Positions 38,901-49,972 of a stretch of DNA of 64,000 nucleotides are shown in pieces. Within the stretch, counting starts at the first letter, position 1. Each line of letters opens with the position of its first letter. This DNA comes from Labia minor (lineage: Eukaryota > Arthropoda > Insecta > Dermaptera > Spongiphoridae): contig CAUJBJ010000002.1 in the NCBI GenBank assembly GCA_963082975.1, forward strand, positions 85,200 through 149,199, written 5' to 3'. The notes below the pieces were generated by a model. It did no database searches. It was not told the origin of the DNA and worked only from the letters and a program-made list of their open reading frames with translations. The position numbers and the translations under genes were made by a program.

Positions 38901-41900
38901 AAATTAAAAAATGAAATTTTTAGAAAATAAATAATAAATTTGTTCATTTTACATCATAAAAATATATTATTGATATTTCTCATGAAAAATTATTTTTTTA
39001 TGCCGAAAACGGAGGGTCATCCTACGCTGACCTTTTATAATTTTTAGGGTAAAATTAAAAAATGAAATTTTTAGAAAATAAATAATAAATTCTTTCATTT
39101 TACATCATAAAAATATATTATTGATATTTCTCATGAAAAATTATTTTTTTATGCCGAAAACGGAGGGTCATCCTACGCTGACCTTTTATAATTTTTCGGG
39201 TAAAATTAAAAAATGAAATTTTTAGAAAATAAATAATAAATTCGTTCATTTTACATCATAAAAATATATTATTGATATTTCTCATGAAAATTTTTTTTTT
39301 AAGCCGAAAACGGAGGGTCATCTTACGCTGACCTTTTATAATTTTTAGGGTAAAATTAAAAAATGAAATTTTTAGAAAATAAATAATAAATTCGTTCATT
39401 TTACATCATAAAAATATATTATTGATATTTCTCATGAAAAATTATTTTTTTATGCCGAAAACGGAGGGTCATCCTACGCTGACCTTTTATAATTTTTAGG
39501 GTAAAATTAAAAAATGAAATTTTTAGAAAATAAATAATAAATTCGTTCATTTTACATCATAAAAATATATTATTGATATTTCTCATGAATAATTATTTTT
39601 TTATTTCGAAAACGGAGGGTCATCCTACGCTGACCTTTTATAATTTTTAGGGTAAAATTAAAAAATGAAATTTTTAGAAAATAAATAATAATTTCGTTCA
39701 TTTTACATCAAAAAAATATATTATTGATATTTCTCATGAAAATTTTTTTTTTATGCCGAAAACGGAGGGTCATCTTACGCTGACCTTTTATAATTTTTAG
39801 GGTAAAATTAAAAAATGAAATTTTTAGAATATAAATAATAAATTCGTTCATTTTACATCATAAAAATATATTATTGATATTTCTGACGGATAATTATATT
39901 TTTATGCCGAAAACGGAGTGTCATCCTACGCTGACCTTTCATAATTTTTAGGGTAAAATTAAAAAATGAATTTTTTAGAAAATAAATAATAAATTCGTTC
40001 ATTTTACATCATACAAATATATTATTGATATTTCTCATGAAAAAGTATTTTTTTATGCCGAAAACGGAGGGTCATCCTACGCTGACACTTCATAATTTTT
40101 AGGGTAAAATTAAAAAATGAAATTTTTAGAAAATAAATAATAAATTCGTTCATTTTACATCATAAAAATATATTATTGATATTTCTGATGGATAATTATA
40201 TTTTTATGCCGAAAACGGAGGGTCATCCTACGCTGACCTTTCATAATTTTTAGGGTAAAATTAAAAAATGAATTTTTTAGAAAATAAATAATAAATTCGT
40301 TCATTTTACATCATAAAAATATATTATTGATATTTCTCATGAATAATTATTTTTTTATGCCGAAAACGGAGGGTCATCCTACGCTGACCTTTCATAATTT
40401 TTAGGGTAAAATTAAAAAATGAATTTTTTAGAAAATAAATAATAAATTCGTTCATTTTACATCATAAAAATATATTATTGATATTTCTCATGAATAATTA
40501 TTTTTTTATGCCGAAAACGGAGGGTCATCCTACGCTGACCCTTCATAATTTTTAGGGTAAAATTAAAAAATGAAATTTTTAGAAAATAAATAATAATTTC
40601 GTTCATTTTACTTCATAAGAATATATTATTGATATTTCTCATGAAAAATTAATTTTTTATGCTGAAAACGGAGGGTCATCCTACGCTGACCTTTTATAAT
40701 TTTTAGGGTAAAATTAAAAAATGAAATTTTTAGAAAATAAATAATAAATTCGTTCATTTTACATCATAAAAATATATTATTGATATTTCTCATGAAAAAT
40801 TATTTTTTTATGCCGAAAACGGAGGGTCATCCTAAGCTGACCTTTCATAATTTTTAGGGTAAAATTAGAAAATGAAATTTTTAGAAAATAAATAATAAAT
40901 TCGTTCATTTTACATCATAAAAATATATTATTGATATTTCTGACGGATAATTATATTTTTATGCCGAAAACGGAGGGTCATCCTACGCTGACCTTTCATA
41001 ATTTTTAGGGTAAAATTAAAAAATGAATTTTTTAGAAAATAAATAATAAATTCGTTCATTTTACATCATAAAAATATATTATTGATATTTCTCATGAAAA
41101 AGTATTTTTTTATGCCGAAAACGGAGGGTCATCCTACGCTGACCCTTCATAATTTTTAGGGTAAAATTAAAAAATTAAATTATTAGAAAATAAATAATAA
41201 TTTCGTTCATTTTACATCATAAGAATATATTATTGATATTTCTCATGAATAATTATTTTTTTATTTCGAAAACGGAGGGTCATCCTACGCTGACCTTTTA
41301 TAATTTTTAGGGTAAAATTAAAAAATGAAATTTTTAGAACATAAATAATAAATTCGTTCATTTTACATCATAAAAATATATTATTGATATTTCTGTCGGA
41401 TAATTATATTTTTATGCCGAAAACTGAGGGTCATCCTACGCTGACCTTTCATAATTTTTAGGGTAAAATTAAAAAATGAAATTTTTAGAAAATAAATAAT
41501 AAATTCGTTCATTTTACATCATAAAAATATATTATAGATATTTCTCATGAATAATTATTTTTTTATGCCGAAAACGGAGGGTCATCCTACGCTGACCCTT
41601 CATAATTTTTAGGGTAAAATTAAAAAATGAAATTTTTAGAAAATAAATAATAATTTCGTTCATTTTACTTCATAAGAATATATTATTGATATTTCTCATG
41701 AAAAATTAATTTTTTATGCTGAAAACGGAGGGTCATCCTACGCTGACCTTTTATAATTTTTAGGGTAAAATTAAAAAATGAAATTTTTAGAAAATAAATA
41801 TTAAATTCGTTCATTTTACATCATAAAAATATATTATTGATATTTCTCATGAAAAATTATTTTTTTATGCCGAAAACGGAGGGTCATCCTACGCTGACCT

Positions 41901-42139
41901 TTCATAATTTTTAGGGTAAAATTAGAAAATGAAATTTTTAGAAAATAAATAATAAATTCGTTCATTTTACATCATAAAAATATATTATTGATATTTCTGA
42001 CGGATAATTATATTTTTATGCCGAAAACGGAGGGTCATCCTACGCTGACCTTTCATAATTTTTAGGGTAAAATTAAAAAATGAATTTTTTAGAAAATAAA
42101 TAATAAATTCGTTCATTTTACATCATAAAAATATATTAT

Positions 42140-45100
42140 TGATATTTCTCATGAAAAAGTATTTTTTTATGCCGAAAACGGAGGGTCATCCTACGCTGAC
42201 CCTTCATAATTTTTAGGGTAAAATTAAAAAATGAAATTTTTAGAAAATAAATAATAATTTCGTTCATTTTACTTCATAAGAATATATTATTGATATTTCT
42301 CATGAAAAATTATTTTTTTATGCTGAAAACGGAGGGTCATCCTAAGCTGACCTTTTATAATTTTTAGGGTAAAATTAAAAAATGAAATTTTTAGAAAATA
42401 AATAATAAATTCGTTCATTTTACATCATAAAAATATATTATTGATATTTCTGATGGATAATTATATTTTTATGCCGAAAACGGAGGGTCATCCTACGCTG
42501 ACCTTTCATAATTTTTAGGGTAAAATTAAAAAATGAATTTTTTAGAAAATAAATAATAAATTCGTTCATTTTACATCATAAAAATATATTATTGATATTT
42601 CTCATGAATAATTATTTTTTTATGCCGAAAACGGAGGGTCATCCTACGCTGACCCTTCATAATTTTTAGGGTAAAATTAAAAAATGAAATTTTTAGAAAA
42701 TAAATAATAATTTCGTTCATTTTACTTCATAAGAATATATTATTGATATTTCTCATGAAAAATTATTTTTTTATGCTGAAAACGGAGCGTCATCCTACGC
42801 TGACCTTTTATAATTTTTAGGGTAAAATTAAAAAATGAAATTTTTAGAAAATAAATAATAAATTCGTTCATTTTACATCATAAAAATATATTATTGATAT
42901 TTCTCATGAAAAATTATTTTTTTATGCCGAAAACGGAGGGTCATCCTACGCTGACCTTTCATAATTTTTAGGGTAAAATTAGAAAATGAAATTTTTAGAA
43001 AATAAATAATAAATTCGTTCATTTTACATCATAAAAATATATTATTGATATTTCTGACGGATAATTATATTTTTATGCCGAAAACGGAGGGTCATCCTAC
43101 GCTGACCTTTCATAATTTTTAGGGTAAAATTAAAAAATGAATTTTTTAGAAAATAAATAATAAATTCGTTCATTTTACATCATAAAAATATATTATTGAT
43201 ATTTCTCATGAAAAAGTATTTTTTTATGCCGAAAACGGAGGGTCATCCTACGCTGACCCTTCTTAATTTTTAGGGTAAAATTAAAAAATTAAATTATTAG
43301 AAAATAAATAATAATTTCGTTCATTTTACATCATAAGAATATATTATTGATATTTCTCATGAAAAATTATTTTTTTATGCTGAAAACGGAGGGTCATCCT
43401 ACGCTGACCTTTTATAATTTTTAGGGTAAAATTAAAAAATGAAATTTTTAGAAAATAAATAATAAATTTGTTCATTTTACATCATAAAAATATATTATTG
43501 ATATTTCTGATGGATAATTATATTTTTATGCCGAAAACGGAGGGTCATCCTACGCTGACCTTTAATAATTTTTAGGGTAAAATTAAAAAATGAATTTTTT
43601 AGAAAATAAATAATAAATTCGTTCATTTTACATCATAAAAATATATTATTGATATTTCTCATGAATAATTATTTTTTTATGCCGAAAACGGAGGGTCATC
43701 CTACGCTGACCCTTCATAATTTTTAGGGTAAAATTAAAAAATGAAATTTTTAGAAAATAAATAATAATTTCGTTCATTTTACATCATAAGAATATATTAA
43801 TGATATTTCTCATGAAAAATTATTTTTTATGCTGAAAACGGAGGGTCATCCTACGCTGACCTTTTATAATTATTAGGGTAAAATTAAAAAATGAAATTTT
43901 TAGAAAATAAATAATAAATTCGTTCATTTTACATCATAAAAATATATTATTGATATTTCTCATGAAAAATTATTTTTTTATGCCGAAAACGGAGGGTCAT
44001 CCTACGCTGACCTTTCATAATTTTTAGGGTAAAATTAGAAAATGAAATATTTAGAAAAAAAATAATAAATTCGTTCATTTTACATCATAAAAATATATTA
44101 TTGATATTTCTGACGGATAATTATATTTTTATGCCGAAAACGGAGGGTCATCCTACGCTGACCTTTCATAATTTTTAGGGTAAAATTAAAAAATGAATTT
44201 TTTAGAAAATAAATAATAAATTCGTTCATTATACATCATAAAAATATATTATTGATATTTCTCATGAAAAAGTATTTTTTTATGCCGAAAACGGAGGGTC
44301 ATCCTACGCTGACCCTTCATAATTTTTAGGGTAAAATTAAAAAATTAATTTATTAGAAAATAAATAATAATTTCGTTCATTTTACATCATAAAAATATAT
44401 TATTGATATTTCTAATGAAAATTTTTTTTTTATGCCGAAAACAGAGGGTCATCTTACGCTGACCTTTTATAATTTTTAGGGTAAAATTAAAAAATGAAAT
44501 TTTTAGAATATAAATAATAAAGTCGTTCATTTTACATCATAAAAATATATTATTGATATTTCTGACGGATAATTATATTTTTATGCCGAAAACGGAGGGT
44601 CATCCTACGCTGACCTTTCATAATTTTTAGGGTAAAATTAAAAAATGAATTTTTTAGAAAATAAATAATAAATTCGTTCATTTTACATCATAAAAATATA
44701 TTATTGATATTTCTCATGAAAAAGTATTTTTTTATGCCGAAAACGGAGGGTCATCCTACGCTGACCCTTCATAATTTTTAGGGTAAAATTAAAAAATTAA
44801 ATTATTAGAAAATAAATAATAATTTCGTTCATTTTACATCATAAGAATATATTATTGATATTTCTCATGAAAAATTATTTTTTTATGCTGAAAACGGAGG
44901 GTCATCCTACGCTGACCTTTTATAATTTTTAGGGTAAAATTAAAAAATGAAATTTTTAGAAAATAAATAATAAATTCGTTCATTTTACATCATAAAAATA
45001 TATTATTGATATTTCTGACGGATAATTATATTTTTATGCCGAAAACTGAGGGTCATCCTACGCTGACCTTTCATAATTTTTAGGGTAAAATTAAAAAATG

Positions 45101-45157
45101 AATTTTTTAGAAAATAAATAATAAATTCGTTCATTTTACATCATAAAAATATATTAT
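42140..45157 (+). repeat. 20-monomer HOR, copy c
   Basis: Same landmark order, 3018 bp. A private change TTTCTAATGAAAATTT is seen near 44411. The LTR retrotransposon lies five monomers downstream of its end. Confidence 0.88.
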
Positions 45158-45904
45158 TGATATTTCTCATGAATAATTATTTTTTTATGCCGAAAACGGA
45201 GGGTCATCCTACGCTGACCCTTCATAATTTTTAGGGTAAAATTAAAAAATGAAATTTTTAGAAAATAAATAATAATTTCGTTCATTTTACATCATAAGAA
45301 TATATTATTGATATTTCTCATGAAAAATTATTTTTTATGCTGAAAACGGAGGGTCATCCTACGCTGACCTTTTATAATTTTTAGGGTAAAATTAGAAAAT
45401 GAAATATTTAGAAAATAAATAATAAATTCGTTCATTTTACATCATAAAAATATATTATTGATATTTCTGACGGATAATTATATTTTTATGCCGAAATCGG
45501 AGGGTCATCCTACGCTGACCTTTTATAATTTTTAGGGTAAAATTAAAAAATGAAATTTTTAGATAATAAATAATAAATTCGTTCATTTTACATCATAAAA
45601 ATATATTATTGATATTTCTCATGAATAATTATTTTTTTATGCCGAAAACGGAGGGTCATCCTACGCTGACCTTTTATAATTTTTAGGGTAAAATTAAAAA
45701 ATGAAATTTTTAGAAAATAAATAATAATTTCGTTCATTTTACATCATAAGAATATATTATTGATATTTCTCATGAAAAATTATTTTTTATGCTGAAAACG
45801 GAGGGTCATCCTACGCTGACCTTTTATAATTTTTAGGGTAAAATTAGAAAATGAAATATTTAGAAAATAAATAATAAATTCGTTCATTTTACATCATAAA
45901 AATA

Positions 45905-45908
45905 TATT
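45905..45908 (+). repeat. Left 4-bp target duplication (TATT) of the LTR element
   Basis: TATT just before the 5' LTR is repeated at 51799-51802 just after the 3' LTR. Joining the flanks with one copy gives the normal satellite AAAAATATATTATTGATATT. Monomer positions are 146-149. A 4-bp duplication fits Ty3/gypsy-type integrases. Confidence 0.85.
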
Positions 45909-45911
45909 TGT

Positions 45912-46009
45912 AATATATTGGAGATATATTGTCTTGGTGTGATGGAAATGTATTATATTTAATATATTGGAAATATATTATCTTAGTGTAATGGAAATAT
46001 ATTATTATG
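45912..46009 (+). repeat. Direct repeat of about 49 bp at the LTR start (2 copies)
   Basis: AATATATTGGAGATATATT at 45912 is followed 49 bp later by AATATATTGGAAATATATT at 45961, each continuing into a TCTTGGTGTGATGG / TCTTAGTGTAATGG segment. The same pair occurs in the 3' LTR from 49990. Its role is unknown. Confidence 0.8.
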
Positions 46010-46890
46010 TTATCTTTAGAATGTGTAGAAATAGATTATATAAAATACATTATGTCATAGAGTAAGAATGTGTTAAGCCCTGGGAATATATAATATATAG
46101 AATAAGACGAAGGAAGGCCTTAGCTGGCATTCCTAGTAGAATGATAATTCCGTGAGAATAAAATATGATAATAGTTATATAAGTAAAGAAGGATTGTAGT
46201 GGGTGGGAGTGAGACGGAGGTATGTTGATAATGGATTATCGCTGGCCGCCCGTTCAAGGCTACTGGGGGGTAATGGAATTTGCATAGGTAGCGTCTGATT
46301 AAGTTAAGAAAGATTATAATAAGTGGAAGTGAGATGAACGATGACGGAGGGGTGAAAAGGGGGGCAGCGACAGGAAGGAGCCAGCCGGGGAAATGCGAAT
46401 CGTGTGGGAAGTTATGACTACCGTTGTACACACGCCTGCTCAAGGTGACGGGAAAGAAATAAGAAATGCGTGGGTGACATATGAACCGCGTGGGACATTC
46501 GTTCAAGGCTATGAGGCGAGACCATAATATGCAGATTTTTGCATTACAGAAAAGAGGGGGATGGGTGCCCAGTAAAGGAGGAGGGAATTGAGAGGAGAAG
46601 AGGAAGAAGAGGTAGAAAAACAAACAGCGCGGACAGGCCAGGGCAGTCAGAAAGTGAGAAAGTTACAAGGGTCGTAAGATGTGATACACGGAGGCCCCCC
46701 GGCAGGGGAAGAGAGGGGGTAGGATGGAAAATGTGCAGTGTATGATGTATTATAAGGGGATGAATTATTGTTAAGTGATTGTGAGTGTTTGTGTTAATAT
46801 TTTTAATTATATCAAGTGTTAATATTTTTAGTTATATCCATAGTAAGTGTTCGGCCGACACGACAACTAATTGTAAGTCTAATACATGTA

Positions 46891-47160
46891 TTTTAAATAA
46901 ATTAAGTAAATTGTTTTCAAAAGATATCAATATCAAATTGAATAAAGTAATATACATTTGAATAAGTAACTTATAATTAAATTTTGTAAATTATAATGAA
47001 TTTCTGATTTGAAATAAATTAAATGAAATGTTTTCAAAAGTTATCAATATCAAATTGAATAAAGTAATATACATTTGAATAAGTAACTTATAATTAAACT
47101 TTGTAAATTACAATTGAATGAATTCAGAATATGAAATAAATCAAATGAAATATTTGTAGA
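46891..47160 (+). repeat. 117-bp tandem repeat in the 5' LTR (about 2.3 copies)
   Basis: TTTTCAAAAG followed by ATCAATATCAAATTG occurs at 46914 and 47031, a 117-bp period, with the surrounding AAATAAATTAA and ACTTATAATTAAA segments also repeated. The 3' LTR counterpart is at about 50969-51238. Confidence 0.85.
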
Positions 47161-47189
47161 TGAATTATAATTAAATGGATTAAAATAAA

Positions 47190-47600
47190 ATTAATTAAAT
47201 AAACAAGTTAAATTAAATAAATTGTATGTGAACAGATTAATGATTTAAATTCTATTTATATTTGTATCCTAATTAATTGAACAAAATAAATAGATTGTGT
47301 TTGAATATATTAATGATTTAAATTTGATTTATAATTGTATCCTAATTAATTGAACAAAATAAATAGATTGTGTTTGAATATATTAATGATTTAAATTTGA
47401 TTTATAATTGTATCCTAATTAATTGAACAAAATAAACAGATTGTGTTTGAATATATTAATGATTTAAATTTGATTTATAATTGTATCCTAATTAAATGAA
47501 CAAATTAAATAAATTATATTTTGACTGGATTAATAATTCGAACTTAGTTAATAATTGTATCTTGATTAAACAAATAAACTAACTTAAGCTAAATGATGTT
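47190..47600 (+). repeat. 73-bp tandem repeat in the 5' LTR (about 4.5-5 copies)
   Basis: TTGTATCCTAATTAA starts at 47262, 47335, 47408 and 47481 (73-bp steps), with a diverged fifth copy at 47555. Each unit contains TTAATGATTTAAATT. The 3' LTR counterpart is at about 51268-51678. Such arrays can hold promoter-binding sites, but nothing here proves that. Confidence 0.88.
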
Positions 47601-47722
47601 TTTAAATAACCAATTGGACCCGCTCGTCGCATACAGGTGGCATGATCTTGTTCCTTCCCTTCTAGTATTATGTACAAGTAAATGCTCGGCTTTAAAGTAA
47701 GTACTCGGCCCTAAATTACAAC

Positions 47723-47741
47723 TGGTGTCAGGTGTGGGGTT
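47723..47741 (+). promoter_or_regulatory. Primer-binding site, tRNA-Leu type
   Basis: TGGTGTCAGGTGTGGGGTT begins two bases after the 5' LTR. Its complement ends ...CACCTGACACCA. Animal tRNA-Leu species with a GTCAGGA acceptor arm end in TCCTGAC-A-CCA preceded by CCCAC of the T arm, which would pair with all but about one base. The tRNA match is from general knowledge of tRNA-Leu sequences and was not searched. Confidence 0.75.
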
Positions 47742-47742
47742 G

Positions 47743-48213
47743 AGGGTTTAGGGTTGGAGGGTTAACTAATGAAGCTCGGGAAAATTATTGGACGCTATCG
47801 GCTAACTGGAGGATAACAGATTTTCTTTCTTAGATGAGGGAGAGTACGGAAAAATTAAACCCTAGACCTGGTGTTTGCTCAATATCAAAGTTGAAAACAC
47901 CCCCCACGAGAAATGGAGGAACAGATACATAATTAGGACAACGAGGCACACCAAGATCGATAACTCACAGCTATATGCTAAGTCAGCTATTAGGACATTT
48001 GGGATGGGAATGGGGATATCAGAAAATTTTTTTTTACAGTTAAAAGATATGGCCACTTGGGGAAAGAGAGAGAGAGTCACGATTGCCCATAAAACCATAA
48101 GAGAAGTGGTACCGTTGGTAGATGTTTTCATAAAGGGTTTACGGGGAGGTTTACATAGGCGAAACATGGGAAATAGAGGAGCGAGATAATCCGGAAGACA
48201 GGACAAGGGAATA
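47743..48213 (+). pseudogene. Leader and possible 5' end of gag, disrupted
   Basis: After the primer site comes a purine-rich leader, then an ATG at 47834 opening 32 codons to a TAA at 47930-47932. An overlapping frame is open at 47875-48189 without an early ATG (the frame begins at a TTG). The position between leader and capsid-like sequence suggests these are pieces of a Gag N-terminal region separated by a frameshift. I do not recognise a domain in either, so the gag label comes from position only. Confidence 0.35.
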
Positions 48214-48449
48214 GTGGAGGGGATGTCGCCCTGGGCGGGGACGGGGCCAATGGACCTATTCTTCAATAAGTTTGAGCAGCTGGCCACAATGAGTAACATA
48301 CCCGACGACCAGAGGAAGGAGGTCGTGGAATGGAAGATGGAGGGAACGGCGTTGAGGGTCGTCCGAAGTTACCCAACGATATCACTTGGGATTGGGTGAA
48401 GAAACAACTGAGGGCGAGGTTTCAACCGGAAGACACGGCTCACGGGTAA
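48214..48449 (+). pseudogene. Frameshifted gag capsid-like fragment
   Basis: The frame from 48214 (GTG; first ATG 48223) to 48399 includes PMDLFFNKFEQLA and a WKMEGTAL segment. A second frame, from about 48366 to the TAA at 48447, includes WVKKQLRARF. Phe-x-x-phe-glu near the start, then a Gly-x-Ala-Leu helix and a Trp-x5-Leu-x2-Arg-Phe ending, is the pattern of the retrotransposon Gag capsid domain (Retrotrans_gag family). The two halves lie in different frames, and the change falls near 48360-48380, so no intact capsid protein is made. Gag would package element RNA; here it is probably non-functional. No CCHC knuckle was found downstream. Confidence 0.6.
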
Positions 48450-48566
48450 CCCTGCGAGTAGGGGCAGGTGTTACGAAGATGAACGGGAGAAACACAAGGC
48501 TCGGAGGGGAGAGAAGGGAGGAAGAAGTGTAAGACGACCTGGAGGAGTAGTTGGCCCTGATCGTGC

Positions 48567-48870
48567 TGACACGAAATTTGGAGCCATTAGTGGCATTTCG
48601 TCGGTCACCGAGAGAGAAGAAGGGCAAGAGGAGGTCGTGGGAGAAGGAGTCGTAGCACTGAACACGATGACACGGAATTTGGAGCCATTAGTGGCATTCC
48701 GTCGGTCACCGTGGTAGAAGAGGTGCAAGAGGAAGTTGTGAAAGCGAGAGCACTTAGCACTGAACGAGATGACACGGAATTTGGAGCCATTAGTGGCATT
48801 CCGTCTGTCACCGAGAGAGAAGAAGTGCAAGTGGAGAGCGAGCCAGAAGGGGAGGAGGAATCCCTCAGGA
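48567..48870 (+). repeat. Three tandem copies of a 101-102 bp repeat in the internal region
   Basis: TGACACG(A/G)AATTTGGAGCC starts at 48567, 48668 and 48770 (steps of 101 and 102 bp). In each copy it is followed by TTAGTGGCATT, TCGGTCACCG or close variants, and a GAAGAGG-rich stretch; the third copy is incomplete. A 102-bp unit equals 34 codons, so it may once have been an in-frame protein repeat. The 101-bp step now breaks the frame between copies 1 and 2. Confidence 0.88.
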
Positions 48871-49219
48871 TTGATGGAGGGGATTCGGAGTCTCGGCGAC
48901 AGGAGACCGAGACTGGTGAGCAAATTAGTCAAGGGGAAACAGGACAAGCCTCGCGGGTAGAAAGAAGGAACAACGGGACTACGAAGCCATTGACGACCCT
49001 CACGAAGAAAGACCAGAAGTTCCAATATGGATGCCACGGTTAGGGGTGGCATGGAGGCCCAGCTCAACACCGGAAGCCCGAGAACAAGCACTTCCCCAAC
49101 AGCTGGGGCGACAGGGAATACTAGTAGTTGAAAACCACCCGTTGGGGTCCCACCAAAAGAGAGGGGTAGGGCGTTCTAAAAAGAGAACCATTAGGAAATT
49201 TTCACAAAAACGGGAGTAA
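48711..49219 (+). pseudogene. Acidic and basic open frames after gag, unassigned
   Basis: An open frame at 48711-49043 (GTG at its start) reads through the last 101-102 bp repeat. It encodes a Glu/Asp-rich, Ser/Thr-rich, low-complexity stretch ending QYGCHG. A second frame starts at an ATG at 49031 and runs to 49219, rich in Arg, Gln and Pro. Acidic linkers followed by basic tails are common in Gag C-terminal regions, but I see no zinc knuckle, protease or polymerase motif. They are best taken as remnants of gag or untranslated spacer. From 49220 to 49358 I see nothing recognisable. Confidence 0.35.
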
Positions 49220-49358
49220 TGTATCTTTGTTCCTTCTCTAGCAGGTTAGACTATCGCTACGATGGGAAAATAGGCGAGGGAGAGGGAAGAGGTAATGCCA
49301 CTGGGAATTTATTTTGAACAAGTCGACGTATAATAAATTAATCTTTCTCTATTAATAA

Positions 49359-49745
49359 ATTAAAGAGAAGGTATCGGTCATCAGGAGTCTTTGGAGAAAA
49401 TTACAGGATGACCGATACGCTCTCTTCGAAGGAGAACCTTGGAAGTGGATAGATTTTAAGGAGGATATGCTAGATATCAAAACCAGTTTCGAGATGACGG
49501 AGGGGATTATTTCACATTTGAGTGAGACGCTACCCCCGGCGCGATGTCGGCGTGGTTTGGTAGACGCGGGGGGGGCACGTTTTAAAATTCGTTTGCTTTT
49601 TGGAACTCTAGATAATGAAGACCTGGTGGAATTGAATGCCAGATTACAAAATTTAAGGGAAGTTAATGACCAAAACACGACGCCTGGGGTAAGCGGTAAC
49701 GTCAGTTCGAAACTGGTTAGAGGATGTCCTCGAGATTGTTACTAG
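49359..49745 (+). pseudogene. Env-like fragment (baculovirus F-type fusion protein family)
   Basis: A 129-codon frame with no upstream ATG (first ATG at 49467) is open from 49359 to 49745. It contains a furin-like basic site RCRRGL at about 49545-49562, followed by LVDAGG and LFGTLDNEDL. A cleavage site next to Gly-Leu and a Leu-Phe-Gly-x-x-Asp motif is the hallmark of Env proteins of insect endogenous retroviruses and of the baculovirus F protein family (Pfam Baculo_F). Such proteins mediate membrane fusion. Here only the neighbourhood of the cleavage site remains: there is no signal peptide, and most of the ectodomain is absent, so it is a relic. The call rests on motif pattern, not on a search. 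Confidence 0.6.
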
Positions 49746-49925
49746 GATTAATTATAGGTATAAGTAGGAAACTCCTCGAAGGACGGGGAGGGATGACCCC
49801 GCTGGAATTACGATCCGTTTGGAAGGAGCGTGCACGGAAGAAGAAGGAGGCCGGGAAGCTGCAGAGTCCACTAAGGAGTGATGGTGCCGTACCAGGGACA
49901 AAACAGAAGAAAGGACGAACGGTTG
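49724..49925 (+). pseudogene. Possible Env C-terminal tail remnant
   Basis: A frame beginning with an ATG at 49724 encodes a short hydrophobic run (LLLGLIIGIS) followed by a strongly basic segment (WKERARKKKEAG). A membrane anchor end followed by a basic cytoplasmic tail would fit the Env C terminus, joined to the upstream fragment by an internal deletion. The hydrophobic run is too short for a full anchor. Low confidence. Confidence 0.25.
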
Positions 49926-49971
49926 AAAAGGATTGTTTCGTGAAAAATCCTTATCCCGAAACAATCTTTTT
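49926..49971 (+). other. 15-bp stem-loop just upstream of the polypurine tract
   Basis: GATTGTTTCG (49931-49940) and CGAAACAATC (49957-49966) are perfect inverted repeats. The stem extends outward by one G-U pair and four A-U pairs (49926-49930 with 49967-49971), giving 15 bp around a 16-base loop. The right arm ends one base before the purine tract begins. Confidence 0.85.
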
Positions 49972-49972
49972 T

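Larger units (their letters stand above)
16772..45908 (+). repeat. 151-bp satellite array, block 2 (about 193 monomers)
   Basis: This continues block 1 in the same orientation and register after the Jockey insertion. Additional monomer types appear here: one with TGATATTTGTGATGAAACAT and GGCGAAAACGTAGGG (starts at 21470, 24487 and 33388), one with TTTTAAGCCG, one with TATTTCGAAAACGG (near 39601 and 41268), and one with TTCTTTCATT and TTTTTCGGGT (near 39091-39194). No coding potential or unrelated sequence is seen anywhere in the block. Confidence 0.98.
45909..47720 (+). repeat. 5' LTR (1812 bp)
   Basis: Begins TGTAATATATTGG and ends CCTAAATTACA. It has the same length as the 3' LTR, with a constant 4078-bp offset at both ends and at every internal landmark checked. 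I saw no base difference on reading. It falls into an AT-rich start, a purine-rich middle (about 46190-46740) and a very AT-rich, repetitive 3' half. It should carry the promoter and polyadenylation site, but I could not place these with confidence. Confidence 0.95.

Noticed and set aside
46120-46623. 167-residue open frame on the minus strand of the 5' LTR (same at 50198-50701 in the 3' LTR)
   Set aside because: It is antisense to a purine-rich LTR stretch, with low-complexity Pro/Ser/Phe/Ile content and no recognisable domain. The duplicate in the other LTR is expected from LTR identity and is not evidence of coding.
46539-46745. 68-residue plus-strand open frame in each LTR
   Set aside because: Arg/Gly/Glu-rich translation of purine-rich DNA with no domain; short and without independent support.
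48382-49091. Minus-strand open frames with a repeated NATNGSKFRV-like peptide
   Set aside because: The peptide repetition is just the antisense reading of the 101-102 bp DNA repeat. The sense strand carries the gag and env relics and the primer site, so orientation is plus.
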